Part shown: positions 25,796 through 34,238 of the stretch, piece by piece
Layout of the letters: the number at the start of each line of letters is the position of its first letter
How positions within the stretch are numbered: the stretch's first letter is position 1
Source: Paenibacillus sp. 1001270B_150601_E10
GTDB taxonomy: Bacteria; Bacillota; Bacilli; Paenibacillales; Paenibacillaceae
Assembly: GCF_015558675.1 (NCBI RefSeq)
Contig: NZ_JADMOL010000014.1
Span: forward strand, 1 to 64,000
Length of the DNA stretch: 64,000 nt
Reading direction: 5' to 3'
The notes under the pieces: generated by a model
The model's input: only the letters and a program-made list of their open reading frames with translations
What the model was told of the DNA's origin: nothing
Databases searched by the model: none
Program-made: the position numbers and the translations under genes

Positions 25796-25827
25796 GAGCA
25801 TCCACTAGGACTTGTCAATGGATGCTC
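25796..25827 (-). promoter_or_regulatory. Intercistronic hairpin between aldolase and kinase
   Basis: GAGCATCCA at 25796-25804 and TGGATGCTC at 25819-25827 form a 9-bp stem without a T-run. It may stabilise or process the aldolase mRNA and lower kinase expression. Confidence 0.45.
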
Positions 25828-25850
25828 ACAATAAAGCCCTCTATATTAAA

Positions 25851-26717
25851 TTACACCAAGTGTGCCTTTCCGTCACAGCCCGCCATGCGGATCTTATCCA
25901 TCGCTAGCGCTTTAACGGCTTCCTTAGCTGGCACCATGTATTTACGCGGATCATTCTCTTCTTTATTTGCATCAAATACAGCCTTGATCGCGTCAGAGAA
26001 AGCGATTCGAAGTTCTGTTGCGACATTCATCTTCGCCATACCGAGCTTCACACAGCGCTTAACTTGCTCTTCTGGAATGCCTGATCCGCCATGAAGCACG
26101 AGAGGAACGCTAACGAGACGAGCAATCTCTTCCAAACGGCCAAATGCAATGTTTGGCTCGCCCTTGTAGATGCCGTGTGCGGTACCGATAGCAGGCGCCA
26201 GAGTAGGCACGCCTGTCGCTTCAATAAAGCTCACGCATTCCTCGGGTACGGCGAGCTTTGCATCCTCGTCTTCGACGACAATATCATCTTCCACGCCGCC
26301 AACCTTGCCAAGCTCTGCTTCGATGTTCACGCCTGCGGCCATTGCTACCTTCACAACTTCCTTTGTTCTAGCAACATTCTCTTCATAAGGATACATCGAT
26401 GCATCGATCATCACTGAGGTATAGCCTGCGCGAATGCACTTCACGATAAGTTCATAATCCGTACAGTGATCCAAGTGAAGCGCAATTGGGATAGAGGCTT
26501 GCTTCGCAGCCGTCTGTGCAGCAGCAACAATATATTCTGGACCAAGATGCTTAACGGTTCCGACGGTTGTTTGCAGGATAAGTGGTGCCTTCAGTTCTTC
26601 CGCGGCGTCTACAACCGCTTGCAGCATTTCCAACGTGTGTACGTTAAATGCGGTTACAGCGAATCCTTGCTCACGTGCAGTTTGCAGCATTGGTGTTGAG
26701 CTAATTAAGTGCCCCAT
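25851..26717 (-). CDS. Class II tagatose/fructose-bisphosphate aldolase
   Basis: The 288-aa zinc aldolase splits a ketose-1,6-bisphosphate to dihydroxyacetone phosphate and glyceraldehyde 3-phosphate. Zinc and active-site motifs: ALHLDHCTDY, EAELGKVGG, IGTAHGIYKG and LVLHGGSGIP. Its length and the adjoining LacC-like kinase favour the KbaY/GatY/FbaA-like class. RBS GGGAGG precedes the ATG. Promoter and candidate operator lie at 26737-26812. First gene of a two-gene unit. Confidence 0.88.
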   Translation of the reverse strand: MGHLISSTPMLQTAREQGFAVTAFNVHTLEMLQAVVDAAEELKAPLILQTTVGTVKHLGPEYIVAAAQTAAKQASIPIALHLDHCTDYELIVKCIRAGYTSVMIDASMYPYEENVARTKEVVKVAMAAGVNIEAELGKVGGVEDDIVVEDEDAKLAVPEECVSFIEATGVPTLAPAIGTAHGIYKGEPNIAFGRLEEIARLVSVPLVLHGGSGIPEEQVKRCVKLGMAKMNVATELRIAFSDAIKAVFDANKEENDPRKYMVPAKEAVKALAMDKIRMAGCDGKAHLV

Positions 26718-26736
26718 AGTTGGTTCCTCCCACTAC

Positions 26737-26812
26737 AATGATTGAAACGATCAAAATAATGATTTATAATTTCATTACTGTGATTATACGAGAGTTTCTT
26801 CCTTACTGTCAA
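26737..26812 (-). promoter_or_regulatory. Aldolase operon promoter with repeated operator half-sites
   Basis: On the minus strand TTGACA (26807-26812) and TATAAT (26783-26788) are both consensus hexamers with 18-bp spacing. Downstream of the start point, AATGATT occurs on the plus strand at 26737-26743 and again at 26758-26764, exactly 21 bp apart (two helical turns). These are candidate DeoR-family binding sites. Confidence 0.65.
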
Positions 26813-27040
26813 ACAGGAATACACCTGAATATGCAAGGTTTCGTGACAATCTTAGACACATCTTGCAATATTCGATCACGGTCGTTACAATGGCAGACGA
26901 GATGGCTATTTGGCTCAACAACAGAAGATTTTGAATAAATGGAGCAACGGAAACAAAAGGGCAGGATGTAAGGAAGAAGTGAAAGCGTTCGCCTTTGTTT
27001 GAATAATCGGCAACAGTTATAGAATAGGAGAGAATCAAGG

Positions 27041-27820
27041 ATGAGCGAGAACCTATCCAAGGGCGAATTTCGTCGCCAGCAGCTCATGCAATGGCTGAAG
27101 CAGCACGGGCGGATATCCATTGCAGAGATTATTGAGAACTTCGATTGCTCGGAAGCAACCGCTAGACGGGATTTGGATTTGCTGGAGCGTAAAGGCGCTC
27201 TGATCCGTACGATTGGCGGTGCGCGCTATGATGGAGCGAGCCCCGTGAGGGAAATTCCGTTCCATGAGAAAAGCAAACTGCTGTGGCTGGAAAAGGAATC
27301 CATCGCCAAGCGTGCAGTCGAGTATATTGAAGAGGGCGACAGCATCTGCTTGACAGGTGGAACGACAACATTTTTGATTGCCAAGCAATTAAAAATGCGT
27401 CAAGGGATTACAGTTGTGACCAATGCGGTTAATATAGCTATGGAGCTATCTGATTCTGAAGGCATACAAGTCGTTGTGATCGGAGGCGTGATGCGGAACA
27501 ACTCCTTCGAGCTATGCGGACCGCTGGCTGAACGAACCATTGAGCACCTGAATATTGAGAAGCTGTTCATGGGGATCGATGGGTTCAGCGTGACGAAGGG
27601 AATTACGACGTATTCCGAGCTCGAAGCACAAACCGCTCGCATGCTAATGCGGCAAGCTTCCTCTACGTATGCGGTATTTGACCATACGAAGGTAGGGAAG
27701 GCTTCACTGTTTACGGTTGCAGGACTTGATGAGCTTACGATGTGTATTACCGATCATCCGCTGCCGGAAGAAGCGGAGCTGGAGCTTAATCGGCTGGGTG
27801 TCGGATTATCCATCGTATAA
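27041..27820 (+). CDS. DeoR-family transcriptional regulator
   Basis: The 259-aa product has an N-terminal DeoR helix-turn-helix (RRQQLMQWLKQHGRISIAEI, then SEATARRDLDLLERKG) and a C-terminal sugar-phosphate sensor domain with ICLTGGTTTFLIAK, VVTNAVNIA and GIDGFSVTKGITT. It is divergent from the aldolase-kinase operon and is its likely local repressor, relieved by a phosphorylated sugar. RBS AGGAGAG precedes ATG. A terminator follows. Confidence 0.9.
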   Translation: MSENLSKGEFRRQQLMQWLKQHGRISIAEIIENFDCSEATARRDLDLLERKGALIRTIGGARYDGASPVREIPFHEKSKLLWLEKESIAKRAVEYIEEGDSICLTGGTTTFLIAKQLKMRQGITVVTNAVNIAMELSDSEGIQVVVIGGVMRNNSFELCGPLAERTIEHLNIEKLFMGIDGFSVTKGITTYSELEAQTARMLMRQASSTYAVFDHTKVGKASLFTVAGLDELTMCITDHPLPEEAELELNRLGVGLSIV

Positions 27821-27869
27821 GCAATTCCTGAATGAAATGGATGGACCATGCACATCTTAATGAGGATGG

Positions 27870-27894
27870 AAGGCTCTTATAGGAAGAGCCTTTA
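27870..27894 (+). terminator. Terminator after the DeoR regulator
   Basis: AAGGCTCTT at 27870-27878 pairs with AAGAGCCTT at 27884-27892; short loop, weak T-run. Confidence 0.6.
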
Positions 27895-27936
27895 AGGATC
27901 ATTAATATGGTATTTTTAAGCAGTGACCCGCATTGC

Positions 27937-28068
27937 TTGCATCCGTCTATTCAGCATGTTAGAATAATGATGAATTTTACGGCATATAGCGTGTTACTAG
28001 TACGACTAGGCATGAGCTAAAGCAGCTGTTCAAGGGGTGAACTGCAGCTATTAGCGCATGCCTTTTTT
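27937..28068 (+). promoter_or_regulatory. crr promoter, GlcT-type antiterminator (RAT 1) and overlapping terminator
   Basis: Promoter TTGCAT (27937-27942), N17, TAGAAT (27960-27965). The leader carries a RAT site at 27988-28018, containing CGTGTTACTAG and CTAGGCATGAGC, close to the Bacillus ptsG RAT. Its 3' part (28009-28017) is also the 5' arm of a long terminator whose 3' arm ends GCATGCC at 28056-28062 with six T. GlcT binding to the RAT would block the terminator. Confidence 0.88.
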
Positions 28069-28175
28069 GTGTGCTTGAGTAGACTTGCTTGCAGGGTAGA
28101 GACCGTGAGTAACGGCGTTTATAACCATAATAGAGTGGATACTGTATCCACAAGGATTTTGGAGGAGGGCTTAAT

Positions 28176-28658
28176 ATGTTTGGTTTCGGTAAAAAGAAAA
28201 AAAATATTTCAGTAACAGTCCCAATGACAGGTAAAATCGTTCCTTTGGATCAAGTGCCAGATCCCGCATTCGCTCAAAAAATTATCGGTGATGGCGTAGC
28301 GATCGAGCCTGAGCAAGGTTCTTTGGTTGCTCCATTTGATGGCGAAGTCGTTCATTTGATTGATACGCTTCACTCTTTGGTTATCAAGCACGAGTCAGGC
28401 CTTGAAATATTGATTCATATTGGTGTGAATACTGTTTCATTGCAAGGCAAACCGTTTACTGCTTTTGTAAAGAGCGGAGATTCCTTCAAAAAAGGTGATA
28501 AGCTTATCGATTTCGATATCGCTGCAATCAAAGAAGCAGGTCTTCCTGTTATTACACCAATCGTTGTGGCTAACGGCGATATCGTGGGAAGCCTTAAGGT
28601 TCACGAAGGACAAGCAACAGCAGGTTCCGGTGAATTGATGGAAATTACGCTGAAATAA
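28176..28658 (+). CDS. crr: PTS glucose-type EIIA component
   Basis: The 160-aa soluble phosphocarrier takes phosphate from HPr and passes it to an EIIB domain. The paired active-site histidines are His66 (TLHSLVI) and His81 (LEILIHIG), 15 apart as in enteric EIIA-Glc. A GGAGGAGGG RBS precedes the ATG. It heads an operon with ptsH and ptsI under the first RAT. The NagE-like EIICB encoded at 32116 lacks its own EIIA domain, so this protein is its probable partner. Confidence 0.93.
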   Translation: MFGFGKKKKNISVTVPMTGKIVPLDQVPDPAFAQKIIGDGVAIEPEQGSLVAPFDGEVVHLIDTLHSLVIKHESGLEILIHIGVNTVSLQGKPFTAFVKSGDSFKKGDKLIDFDIAAIKEAGLPVITPIVVANGDIVGSLKVHEGQATAGSGELMEITLK

Positions 28659-28716
28659 TAAAAGACACGTTGAACCATATACGTTAATCAAACTACACGA
28701 AATGGGGAATGGAATC

Positions 28717-28977
28717 ATGGAAAAGCAATTTACGATTAAAAACCCGCAAGGTATTCACGCTCGTCCGGCAGGCGCGATTATGAAGAAAGCAAACGAATTC
28801 ACAAATGCTACGATCTCTCTTGAATTCAACGGCCGCAAAGTAAGCGCAAAAAGCATCACAGGCGTATTGACGCTTGGCATGAAAGCAGGAGACAACGTGA
28901 ACGTTATTGCAGAAGGCGATCAAGCAGCTGAAGCGCTTGAAGCTGTAGGTGCAGTATTGGAATCGGTGCTCGACTAA
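28717..28977 (+). CDS. ptsH: Phosphocarrier protein HPr
   Basis: 86 aa from ATG 28717; the in-frame ATG at 28702 would add five residues not seen in HPr. Active-site His14 is in QGIHARPAG and the HPrK/P regulatory serine is Ser46 in SAKSITGVLTLG, so both catalytic and CcpA-corepressor roles are preserved. The RBS is weak (GGGGAATGG). It lies between crr and ptsI. Confidence 0.94.
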   Translation: MEKQFTIKNPQGIHARPAGAIMKKANEFTNATISLEFNGRKVSAKSITGVLTLGMKAGDNVNVIAEGDQAAEALEAVGAVLESVLD

Positions 28978-29042
28978 TATCGAGGCGCCTTTCAATGGCA
29001 CGCGTGTAAAATGATCAAAATATAAGGAGTGGGGAAACCAAT

Positions 29043-30782
29043 ATGCAACTAAAAGGTATTGCTGCAGCGTCTGGATATGCGATTGGGCCGGCTTTTATCA
29101 TGCAAGAGCAAGCTCAAGATGTCGAACGCAAAGTCATTGATGCTTCTCAGGTTGAAGCAGAAGTGTCGCGCCTCCAGAATGCGGTGAATCAGGCGATGGC
29201 AGAGCTTGAGAAGATCAAGGACGATACGGCGGCGAAATTAGGCGAGCACCATGCGGAGATTTTTGCAACTCATATTCTCGTGCTTCAGGATGAGGAGTTT
29301 ATCGGGCAGGCACTTGAGAAGGTGCGCACGGAATCCGTAAATGCAGAATATGCGCTACATGAGGTAGCCCAGCAGCTCATCGATATCTTCAGCAGCATGG
29401 ACAGTGAATATATGCGTGAACGTGCGGCGGACTTCCGCGATGTGAGCAAGCGTGTGCTAGCGGCATTGTCGGGTAAGCAGTCTGCGTCCTTGAACGACTT
29501 TGAATCGCCAGTTGTATTGTTTGCTCACGACCTGACACCATCCGATACAGCTCAGCTGGATCGCAGCAAGGTTGCAGGATTCGCGACAAATATTGGTGGA
29601 CGCACCTCTCACTCCGCGATCATGGCTCGTTCCATGGAGATTCCAGCTGTTGTCGGCTTGAAGAACGGAACCAAGACTGTGAAGAACGGCGATATGATCA
29701 TTCTTGACGGAGCTCAAGGCTTGATCATTGTTCACCCGGATCAGGAAACAATCGCCGTATACGAAGAGAAAAAGGCGAAGTTCGAGAAGCGCCAAGAGGA
29801 AATGAAGTTGTACAAAGATAAGCCAACAGTAACCGCTGACGGCCAGGCCGTAGAGCTTGTTGCAAACATCGGCAACCCGGAAGACGCTCTTGGTGCGCGC
29901 AACAACGGTGCAGAAGGTGTTGGATTGTTCCGTACAGAGTTCCTCTATATGGGACGCGACAACTTCCCATCTGAAGAAGAGCAGTATCAGGCGTATACAA
30001 CGGTGGCGGAGACTTTGGGTAAAGAAAAGCCAGTTGTTATCCGTACGCTTGATATCGGCGGCGACAAGGAGCTTCCTTATCTGGAGCTGCCAAAGGAAAT
30101 GAATCCATTCCTCGGCTACCGGGCGATTCGAATCTGCTTGGATCAAGTTGATCTGTTCAAGACACAGCTTCGTGCGATTCTTCGCGCAAGTGTGCATGGC
30201 AACATCAAGATGATGTATCCGATGATCGCAACTTTGGCTGAGCTTCGCCAAGCAAACGCCATTTTGGCTGAAACAAAGGCCGAGCTCGATCAAGAAGGCA
30301 TTGCCTACAATAAAGAGATGGAAGTCGGCATGATGGTCGAGATTCCAGCTACAGCAATCATTGCTGACCAACTGGCAAAAGAAGTAGATTTCTTCTCGAT
30401 TGGTACCAATGATTTGGTCCAATACACGATGGCTGCTGACCGCATGAATGAGAAGGTGTCCCACCTGACGCAACCATTCAATCCGGCTGTGCTTCGTTTG
30501 ATCCGCATGGTTATCGATGCGGCTCATAAAGAAGGCAAGTGGGCTGGCATGTGCGGCGAAATGGCAGGCAATCTGACGGCCATTCCGATTCTGCTTGGCC
30601 TAGGACTGGATGAGTTCAGCATGAGTGCAAGCTCCGTACTTCCTGCACGTGTGTTGATCAGCCGCCTTAGCCGTGAAGAAATGAAAGATATTGCGGAGCA
30701 AGCCTTGACGTTGGAGCATGAAGACGAGATTCAACGCTTCGTTCAAGAGCGTGTAGAAGCAGTTAACCAACTGCTTGTGTAG
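29043..30782 (+). CDS. ptsI: PTS Enzyme I (phosphoenolpyruvate-protein phosphotransferase)
   Basis: The 579-aa product autophosphorylates from PEP and phosphorylates HPr. The phosphorylated His190 is in GGRTSHSAIMAR. PEP-binding domain motifs GLFRTEFLYMGR, GTNDLVQYTMAADR and the catalytic Cys in GMCGEMAGN are intact. Length is normal. AAGGAGTGG precedes ATG. Third gene of crr-ptsH-ptsI; followed by a terminator. Confidence 0.96.
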   Translation: MQLKGIAAASGYAIGPAFIMQEQAQDVERKVIDASQVEAEVSRLQNAVNQAMAELEKIKDDTAAKLGEHHAEIFATHILVLQDEEFIGQALEKVRTESVNAEYALHEVAQQLIDIFSSMDSEYMRERAADFRDVSKRVLAALSGKQSASLNDFESPVVLFAHDLTPSDTAQLDRSKVAGFATNIGGRTSHSAIMARSMEIPAVVGLKNGTKTVKNGDMIILDGAQGLIIVHPDQETIAVYEEKKAKFEKRQEEMKLYKDKPTVTADGQAVELVANIGNPEDALGARNNGAEGVGLFRTEFLYMGRDNFPSEEEQYQAYTTVAETLGKEKPVVIRTLDIGGDKELPYLELPKEMNPFLGYRAIRICLDQVDLFKTQLRAILRASVHGNIKMMYPMIATLAELRQANAILAETKAELDQEGIAYNKEMEVGMMVEIPATAIIADQLAKEVDFFSIGTNDLVQYTMAADRMNEKVSHLTQPFNPAVLRLIRMVIDAAHKEGKWAGMCGEMAGNLTAIPILLGLGLDEFSMSASSVLPARVLISRLSREEMKDIAEQALTLEHEDEIQRFVQERVEAVNQLLV

Positions 30783-30803
30783 ATCCTGGAAAGTGAAGAA
30801 AGG

Positions 30804-30855
30804 CGAGTAAGGAAGAGTACAATCCTATTCCTTACTCGTTTTGTATGTTTTGTCA
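30804..30855 (+). terminator. Terminator after ptsI
   Basis: CGAGTAAGGAA at 30804-30814 pairs with TTCCTTACTCG at 30838-30848, followed by TTTTGTATGTTTT. Confidence 0.8.
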
Positions 30856-30929
30856 ATGTTTCCATTTTTATCGATTAAAGGATATTTTGTAGATTGCGTA
30901 TATTATTCGGAAAATATGATAAAAAATAG

Positions 30930-30958
30930 TTGACAGTTCATGTCGAATAAACTACAAT
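30930..30958 (+). promoter_or_regulatory. glcT promoter
   Basis: TTGACA at 30930-30935 and TACAAT at 30953-30958 with 17-bp spacing, a near-consensus vegetative promoter about 80 bp before glcT. Confidence 0.7.
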
Positions 30959-31038
30959 AATCTTGTATCGTTGATCGTTAAGAAAACGGTTTCATAACTC
31001 CACTTTCTTGACCTTCTACATGAGAAAGGAGCTTTTCG

Positions 31039-31896
31039 TTGTCAAACGAACGTCGCTTGGAAATTGTACGCGCATTAAGTAATAATGTCGTATTAACGAT
31101 CGATGTAGTGACGAACACTGAAACGATTCTCATGGGTAAGGGGATTGGATTCGGCGCTAAGCCTGGAGCAACGATTCAAGCAGATGATTCTCGCATTGAG
31201 AAGCGGTTCTCTCTGCAAGACAAGCAGCATCTGACACAGTATCAGACATTGCTTGAGCAGATCGATCCTGAGGTTATCATGGTGTCGGAAGAAATTATTT
31301 CAATGGTATCTGAACAATTGACACCTGATCTCAATGAGCATATTCATCTTGCACTTCCTAGTCATATTGAGTTTACTCTCTATCGATTGCGCAATCAGAT
31401 CGCAATTGAGAATCCGTTCTTATTAGAGATAAGAACCTTGAATCCAGATGAGTTTAAGGTAGCGATTCAAGCCGCCAAGCTTATCGAACGAACCTTCAAT
31501 GTGGAGGTTCCAGAAGAAGAGACAGGCTTTCTTACCATTCATATTCAATCCGCCGTAGCACACGTGCCTGTCGGCAACGTGGTTCAATTCAGCCACCTGC
31601 TGAAGGATCTTGTTGCACATATCGAATCACGAAGAGGCACCGAGATTCCAAAGGATAGCGTGGATTACGTTCGACTAATCACTCACTTACGGTTTGCAAT
31701 TGAGCGAATACGCAAGGGTGAACATTCTCGAAACCCCTTTCGCGATAAGATGAAGGATATGGTCCCCTATGAATTTGGGGTCGCGAAGGAATGCGGAGAT
31801 TTGATGGCAGAACGTTTAGGTGTTGACGTATCAGAAGATGAAGTCGCATACATAGCGATGCATCTATATCGTCTGTTCAGCAAGGACATAGATTAA
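31039..31896 (+). CDS. glcT: BglG-family transcription antiterminator GlcT
   Basis: The 285-aa product has an N-terminal CAT RNA-binding domain (NNVVLTIDV, ETILMGKGIGFGAKPG) and two PRD domains with phosphorylatable histidines (LNEHIHLALPSHIEF in PRD1; HIQSAV and HLRFAIERI in PRD2). The LNEHIHLAL and NPFLLEI segments match GlcT more than LicT. TTG 31039 is the start (AAAGGAG, spacing 7). It should bind the two identical RAT sites at 27988 and 31909 and be controlled by PTS phosphorylation. Confidence 0.9.
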   Translation: MSNERRLEIVRALSNNVVLTIDVVTNTETILMGKGIGFGAKPGATIQADDSRIEKRFSLQDKQHLTQYQTLLEQIDPEVIMVSEEIISMVSEQLTPDLNEHIHLALPSHIEFTLYRLRNQIAIENPFLLEIRTLNPDEFKVAIQAAKLIERTFNVEVPEEETGFLTIHIQSAVAHVPVGNVVQFSHLLKDLVAHIESRRGTEIPKDSVDYVRLITHLRFAIERIRKGEHSRNPFRDKMKDMVPYEFGVAKECGDLMAERLGVDVSEDEVAYIAMHLYRLFSKDID

Positions 31897-31908
31897 TATG
31901 ACATCACA

Positions 31909-32020
31909 AGCGTGTTACTAGTACGACTAGGCATGAGCTTGGAAGATGGCTTAGACGAACATCTTGCACATTGGTGCAGCTGATGGATTCGTCTATCCAC
32001 TTCTAGGCTCATGCTTTTTT
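31909..32020 (+). promoter_or_regulatory. GlcT-type antiterminator (RAT 2) and overlapping terminator before nagE
   Basis: The 31-nt RAT at 31909-31939 is identical to 27988-28018. GCATGAGC at 31931-31938 is shared with a terminator closed by GCTCATGC at 32007-32014 and six T. It begins 13 nt after the glcT stop, so the promoter serving nagE must be inside or upstream of glcT. Confidence 0.88.
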
Positions 32021-32115
32021 GTTTCTATCATCCAAGCGATGATATCAGGCACAAGAATAGTTTTGTGGCCTTTTATCCATACTTTACTTATCTATAATTT
32101 AAGGAGGAACTTCCC

Positions 32116-33573
32116 ATGTTAGCGTTCTTGCAAAAAATTGGCCGAGCTCTCATGCTCCCGGTCGCAACGCTTCCTGCAGCAGCCATTTTGCTACGCTTTG
32201 GTGCAATTGATTACGTCAAAGACTTCCATATGGGGGATACGGTTGGCGGATTCCTTAACCAATATGTTGCCCCGTTCCTGTTGGCAGGCGGGGATACGAT
32301 CTTTGGCAACTTACCGCTGATCTTTGCCGTTGCCATTGCTATCGGTCTTGCGGGTGATGCGGTTGCCGCTCTAGCCGCAGTTATTGCTCATATCATTTTG
32401 ATTAAGGTGCTTGCAACAGTACCTACTGCATTTGCTTTTATCCCAGACGATGTAAAGCTTGATATGGGTGTGCTTGGCGGTATCCTGGCGGGTGGACTTG
32501 CTGCCTTCATGTATAACCGCTTCCATGATATTAAGCTTCCTGACTGGCTTGGCTTCTTCGGCGGGAAACGCTTCGTTCCAATCGTAACGTCCGTGTCCAT
32601 TATCGTAGTTGGTCTCTTGTTCGGTCTTATCTGGAGTCCAGTTCAAGATGCAATCGATGCTTTCGGTAACTGGGTTGTAGGCTTAGGCGCGATCGGCTCC
32701 GGCGGATTTATGGTCGCGAACCGCTTGCTCATTCCAACGGGTCTGCATCACATTTTGAACAACGTTGCTTGGTTCCAGATCGGTACATTTACAGATGCGG
32801 CTGGTGAGGTTGTGCGCGGTGATATCAACCGCTTCTTCGCAGGAGATCAGACTGCCGGCGCATTTATGACAGGTTTCTTCCCAATTATGATGTTCGCTTT
32901 GCCGGGTGCGGCGCTTGCCTTCATCCACACAGCGAGACCTGAAAGACGTAAAGCTGTTGCTGCGATCTTCATCGGGACAGCATTCGCTTCCTTCTTGACA
33001 GGTATTACGGAGCCAATCGAGTTCGCGTTCATGTTCGCAGCTCCAGTATTGTACGGTGTGCATGCTGTATTGTCCGGTTTGTCTGGGGTTATTACTTCCA
33101 TGCTTGGCATTAAGCACGGATTCGGTTTCTCCGCTGGTTTCATTGACTATGCGCTGAACTATCCGCTTGCGACGAAGCCGCTCTTGATCATTCCAATCGG
33201 TATTGTATACTTCATCGTATACTACCTGTTGTTCAGATTCTTGATTATAAAACTGAATCTGAAGACACCTGGCCGTGAGGATATGACGGAAGAGTCCAAG
33301 ACCGAAGCTGCTGCAAGCAGCAACAACTCCTTGTCCGAAAAGGCAACGAAGGTGCTTGAGTATATCGGTGGCGGAGACAACATCCTAGTTAACGAAGCTT
33401 GTATCACACGTCTTCGTCTTACGTTGAAAGATGATAAGGTCGTCAATGAAAGTGGCCTCAAATCCTTGGGTGCTGCCGGTGTGATGAAGCTTGGTTCGGG
33501 TAACGTTCAGATCGTATTTGGTACACAATCCGAGCTGTTGAAAGATGAAATTAAGAAGCAAATGAATAAATAA
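32116..33573 (+). CDS. nagE: PTS EIICB, N-acetylglucosamine (NagE/NagP) type
   Basis: The 485-aa product has a multi-spanning EIIC domain starting MLAFLQKIGRALMLPVATLP, with PDWLGFFGGKRFVPI, NRLLIPTGLHHILNNVAWFQ and GDINRFFAGDQTAGAFM, then a linker with NLKTPGRED and an EIIB domain with phosphocysteine in NEACITRLRLTL. These segments match E. coli NagE more closely than PtsG, although the RAT upstream is of the ptsG type. No EIIA domain is fused; Crr is the likely donor. Glucose transport cannot be excluded. Confidence 0.85.
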   Translation: MLAFLQKIGRALMLPVATLPAAAILLRFGAIDYVKDFHMGDTVGGFLNQYVAPFLLAGGDTIFGNLPLIFAVAIAIGLAGDAVAALAAVIAHIILIKVLATVPTAFAFIPDDVKLDMGVLGGILAGGLAAFMYNRFHDIKLPDWLGFFGGKRFVPIVTSVSIIVVGLLFGLIWSPVQDAIDAFGNWVVGLGAIGSGGFMVANRLLIPTGLHHILNNVAWFQIGTFTDAAGEVVRGDINRFFAGDQTAGAFMTGFFPIMMFALPGAALAFIHTARPERRKAVAAIFIGTAFASFLTGITEPIEFAFMFAAPVLYGVHAVLSGLSGVITSMLGIKHGFGFSAGFIDYALNYPLATKPLLIIPIGIVYFIVYYLLFRFLIIKLNLKTPGREDMTEESKTEAAASSNNSLSEKATKVLEYIGGGDNILVNEACITRLRLTLKDDKVVNESGLKSLGAAGVMKLGSGNVQIVFGTQSELLKDEIKKQMNK

Positions 33574-33620
33574 TCATGTAGCTAACCGATCAATAGATCG
33601 TTGGGAAGATCATGATCAAA

Positions 33621-33666
33621 GAGCCTTTAGTACTCGAATGTTTCGATGACTAAAGGCTCTTTTTTA
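33621..33666 (+). terminator. Terminator after nagE
   Basis: GAGCCTTTAGT at 33621-33631 pairs with ACTAAAGGCTC at 33649-33659, with A3 before and T6 after. Confidence 0.85.
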
Positions 33667-33809
33667 ATCTATTTAATAGTACAGTGCTGCTTCTTGCGCT
33701 GCTTTTTCATACTAGCGTATTACTATGCATACATAAACGTAAGGGCGATGTTGTTATAGCCTTGTCAACGGTTCGTCATGATTCATTTTACATATGCCTA
33801 TTTTGATCA

Positions 33810-33839
33810 TTGAGTCTTAAGCACTAGTTGAATTATAAT
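33810..33839 (+). promoter_or_regulatory. Promoter of the 58-aa membrane protein gene
   Basis: TTGAGT (33810-33815), 18-bp spacer, TATAAT (33834-33839), about 90 bp before the small gene. The rest of 33667-33926 holds nothing recognisable. Confidence 0.5.
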
Positions 33840-33926
33840 ATGGGAAGAAATTCCTTTGTCAGAACGATTGTTCAGACGTAGGCTTCATCATCAGATTGGC
33901 AAGTACAGTCAGGGGGAGTCGGAACG

Positions 33927-34103
33927 ATGCTAAAGTATCGAATCATCGTGTGGGGAAGTCTCATTTGTGCTGTACTATTTATTGGCTGCAGTTTGCTGCT
34001 TGATTTCAATGCTATTTGGCAGGTGCTGCTGAGCTGGCTGCTCGGTGGTGCGAGCATTACCATTGCGTTGTATTATACGGACAAATTGAATCGTGATCTG
34101 TAA
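33927..34103 (+). CDS. Small two-helix membrane protein
   Basis: 58 codons from ATG 33927 to TAA 34103; GGGGGAG at 33912-33918 lies 8 nt upstream. The product has two hydrophobic helices (IIVWGSLICAVLFIGCSLLL and IWQVLLSWLLGGASITIALY) and a basic tail TDKLNRDL. Promoter-like hexamers upstream and a terminator downstream make it a credible independent gene. No family is recognised. Confidence 0.65.
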   Translation: MLKYRIIVWGSLICAVLFIGCSLLLDFNAIWQVLLSWLLGGASITIALYYTDKLNRDL

Positions 34104-34107
34104 AGAA

Positions 34108-34156
34108 AGAAGCGCCGCTTCTCCAGTATGTTGAAGAAGGACGCTTCTATTTTTTC
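34108..34156 (+). terminator. Terminator after the small membrane protein gene
   Basis: AGAAGCG at 34108-34114 pairs with CGCTTCT at 34142-34148, with inner CTTCT/AGAAG, followed by ATTTTTT. Confidence 0.7.
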
Positions 34157-34238
34157 GTAAATGGATATGGTGTTACATTTCAAGGGCTAGCCGTGATATT
34201 GATTGTAAATAAACGGTTGTCCCCAATATCCCCGAGCC

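Noticed and set aside
29457-30527. Minus-strand open frame of 356 codons
   Set aside because: Antisense to ptsI; composition is a shadow of its codon bias.
33872-34063. Minus-strand ORF of 63 codons
   Set aside because: Opposite the more credible plus-strand 58-aa membrane protein, which has an RBS, promoter and terminator.
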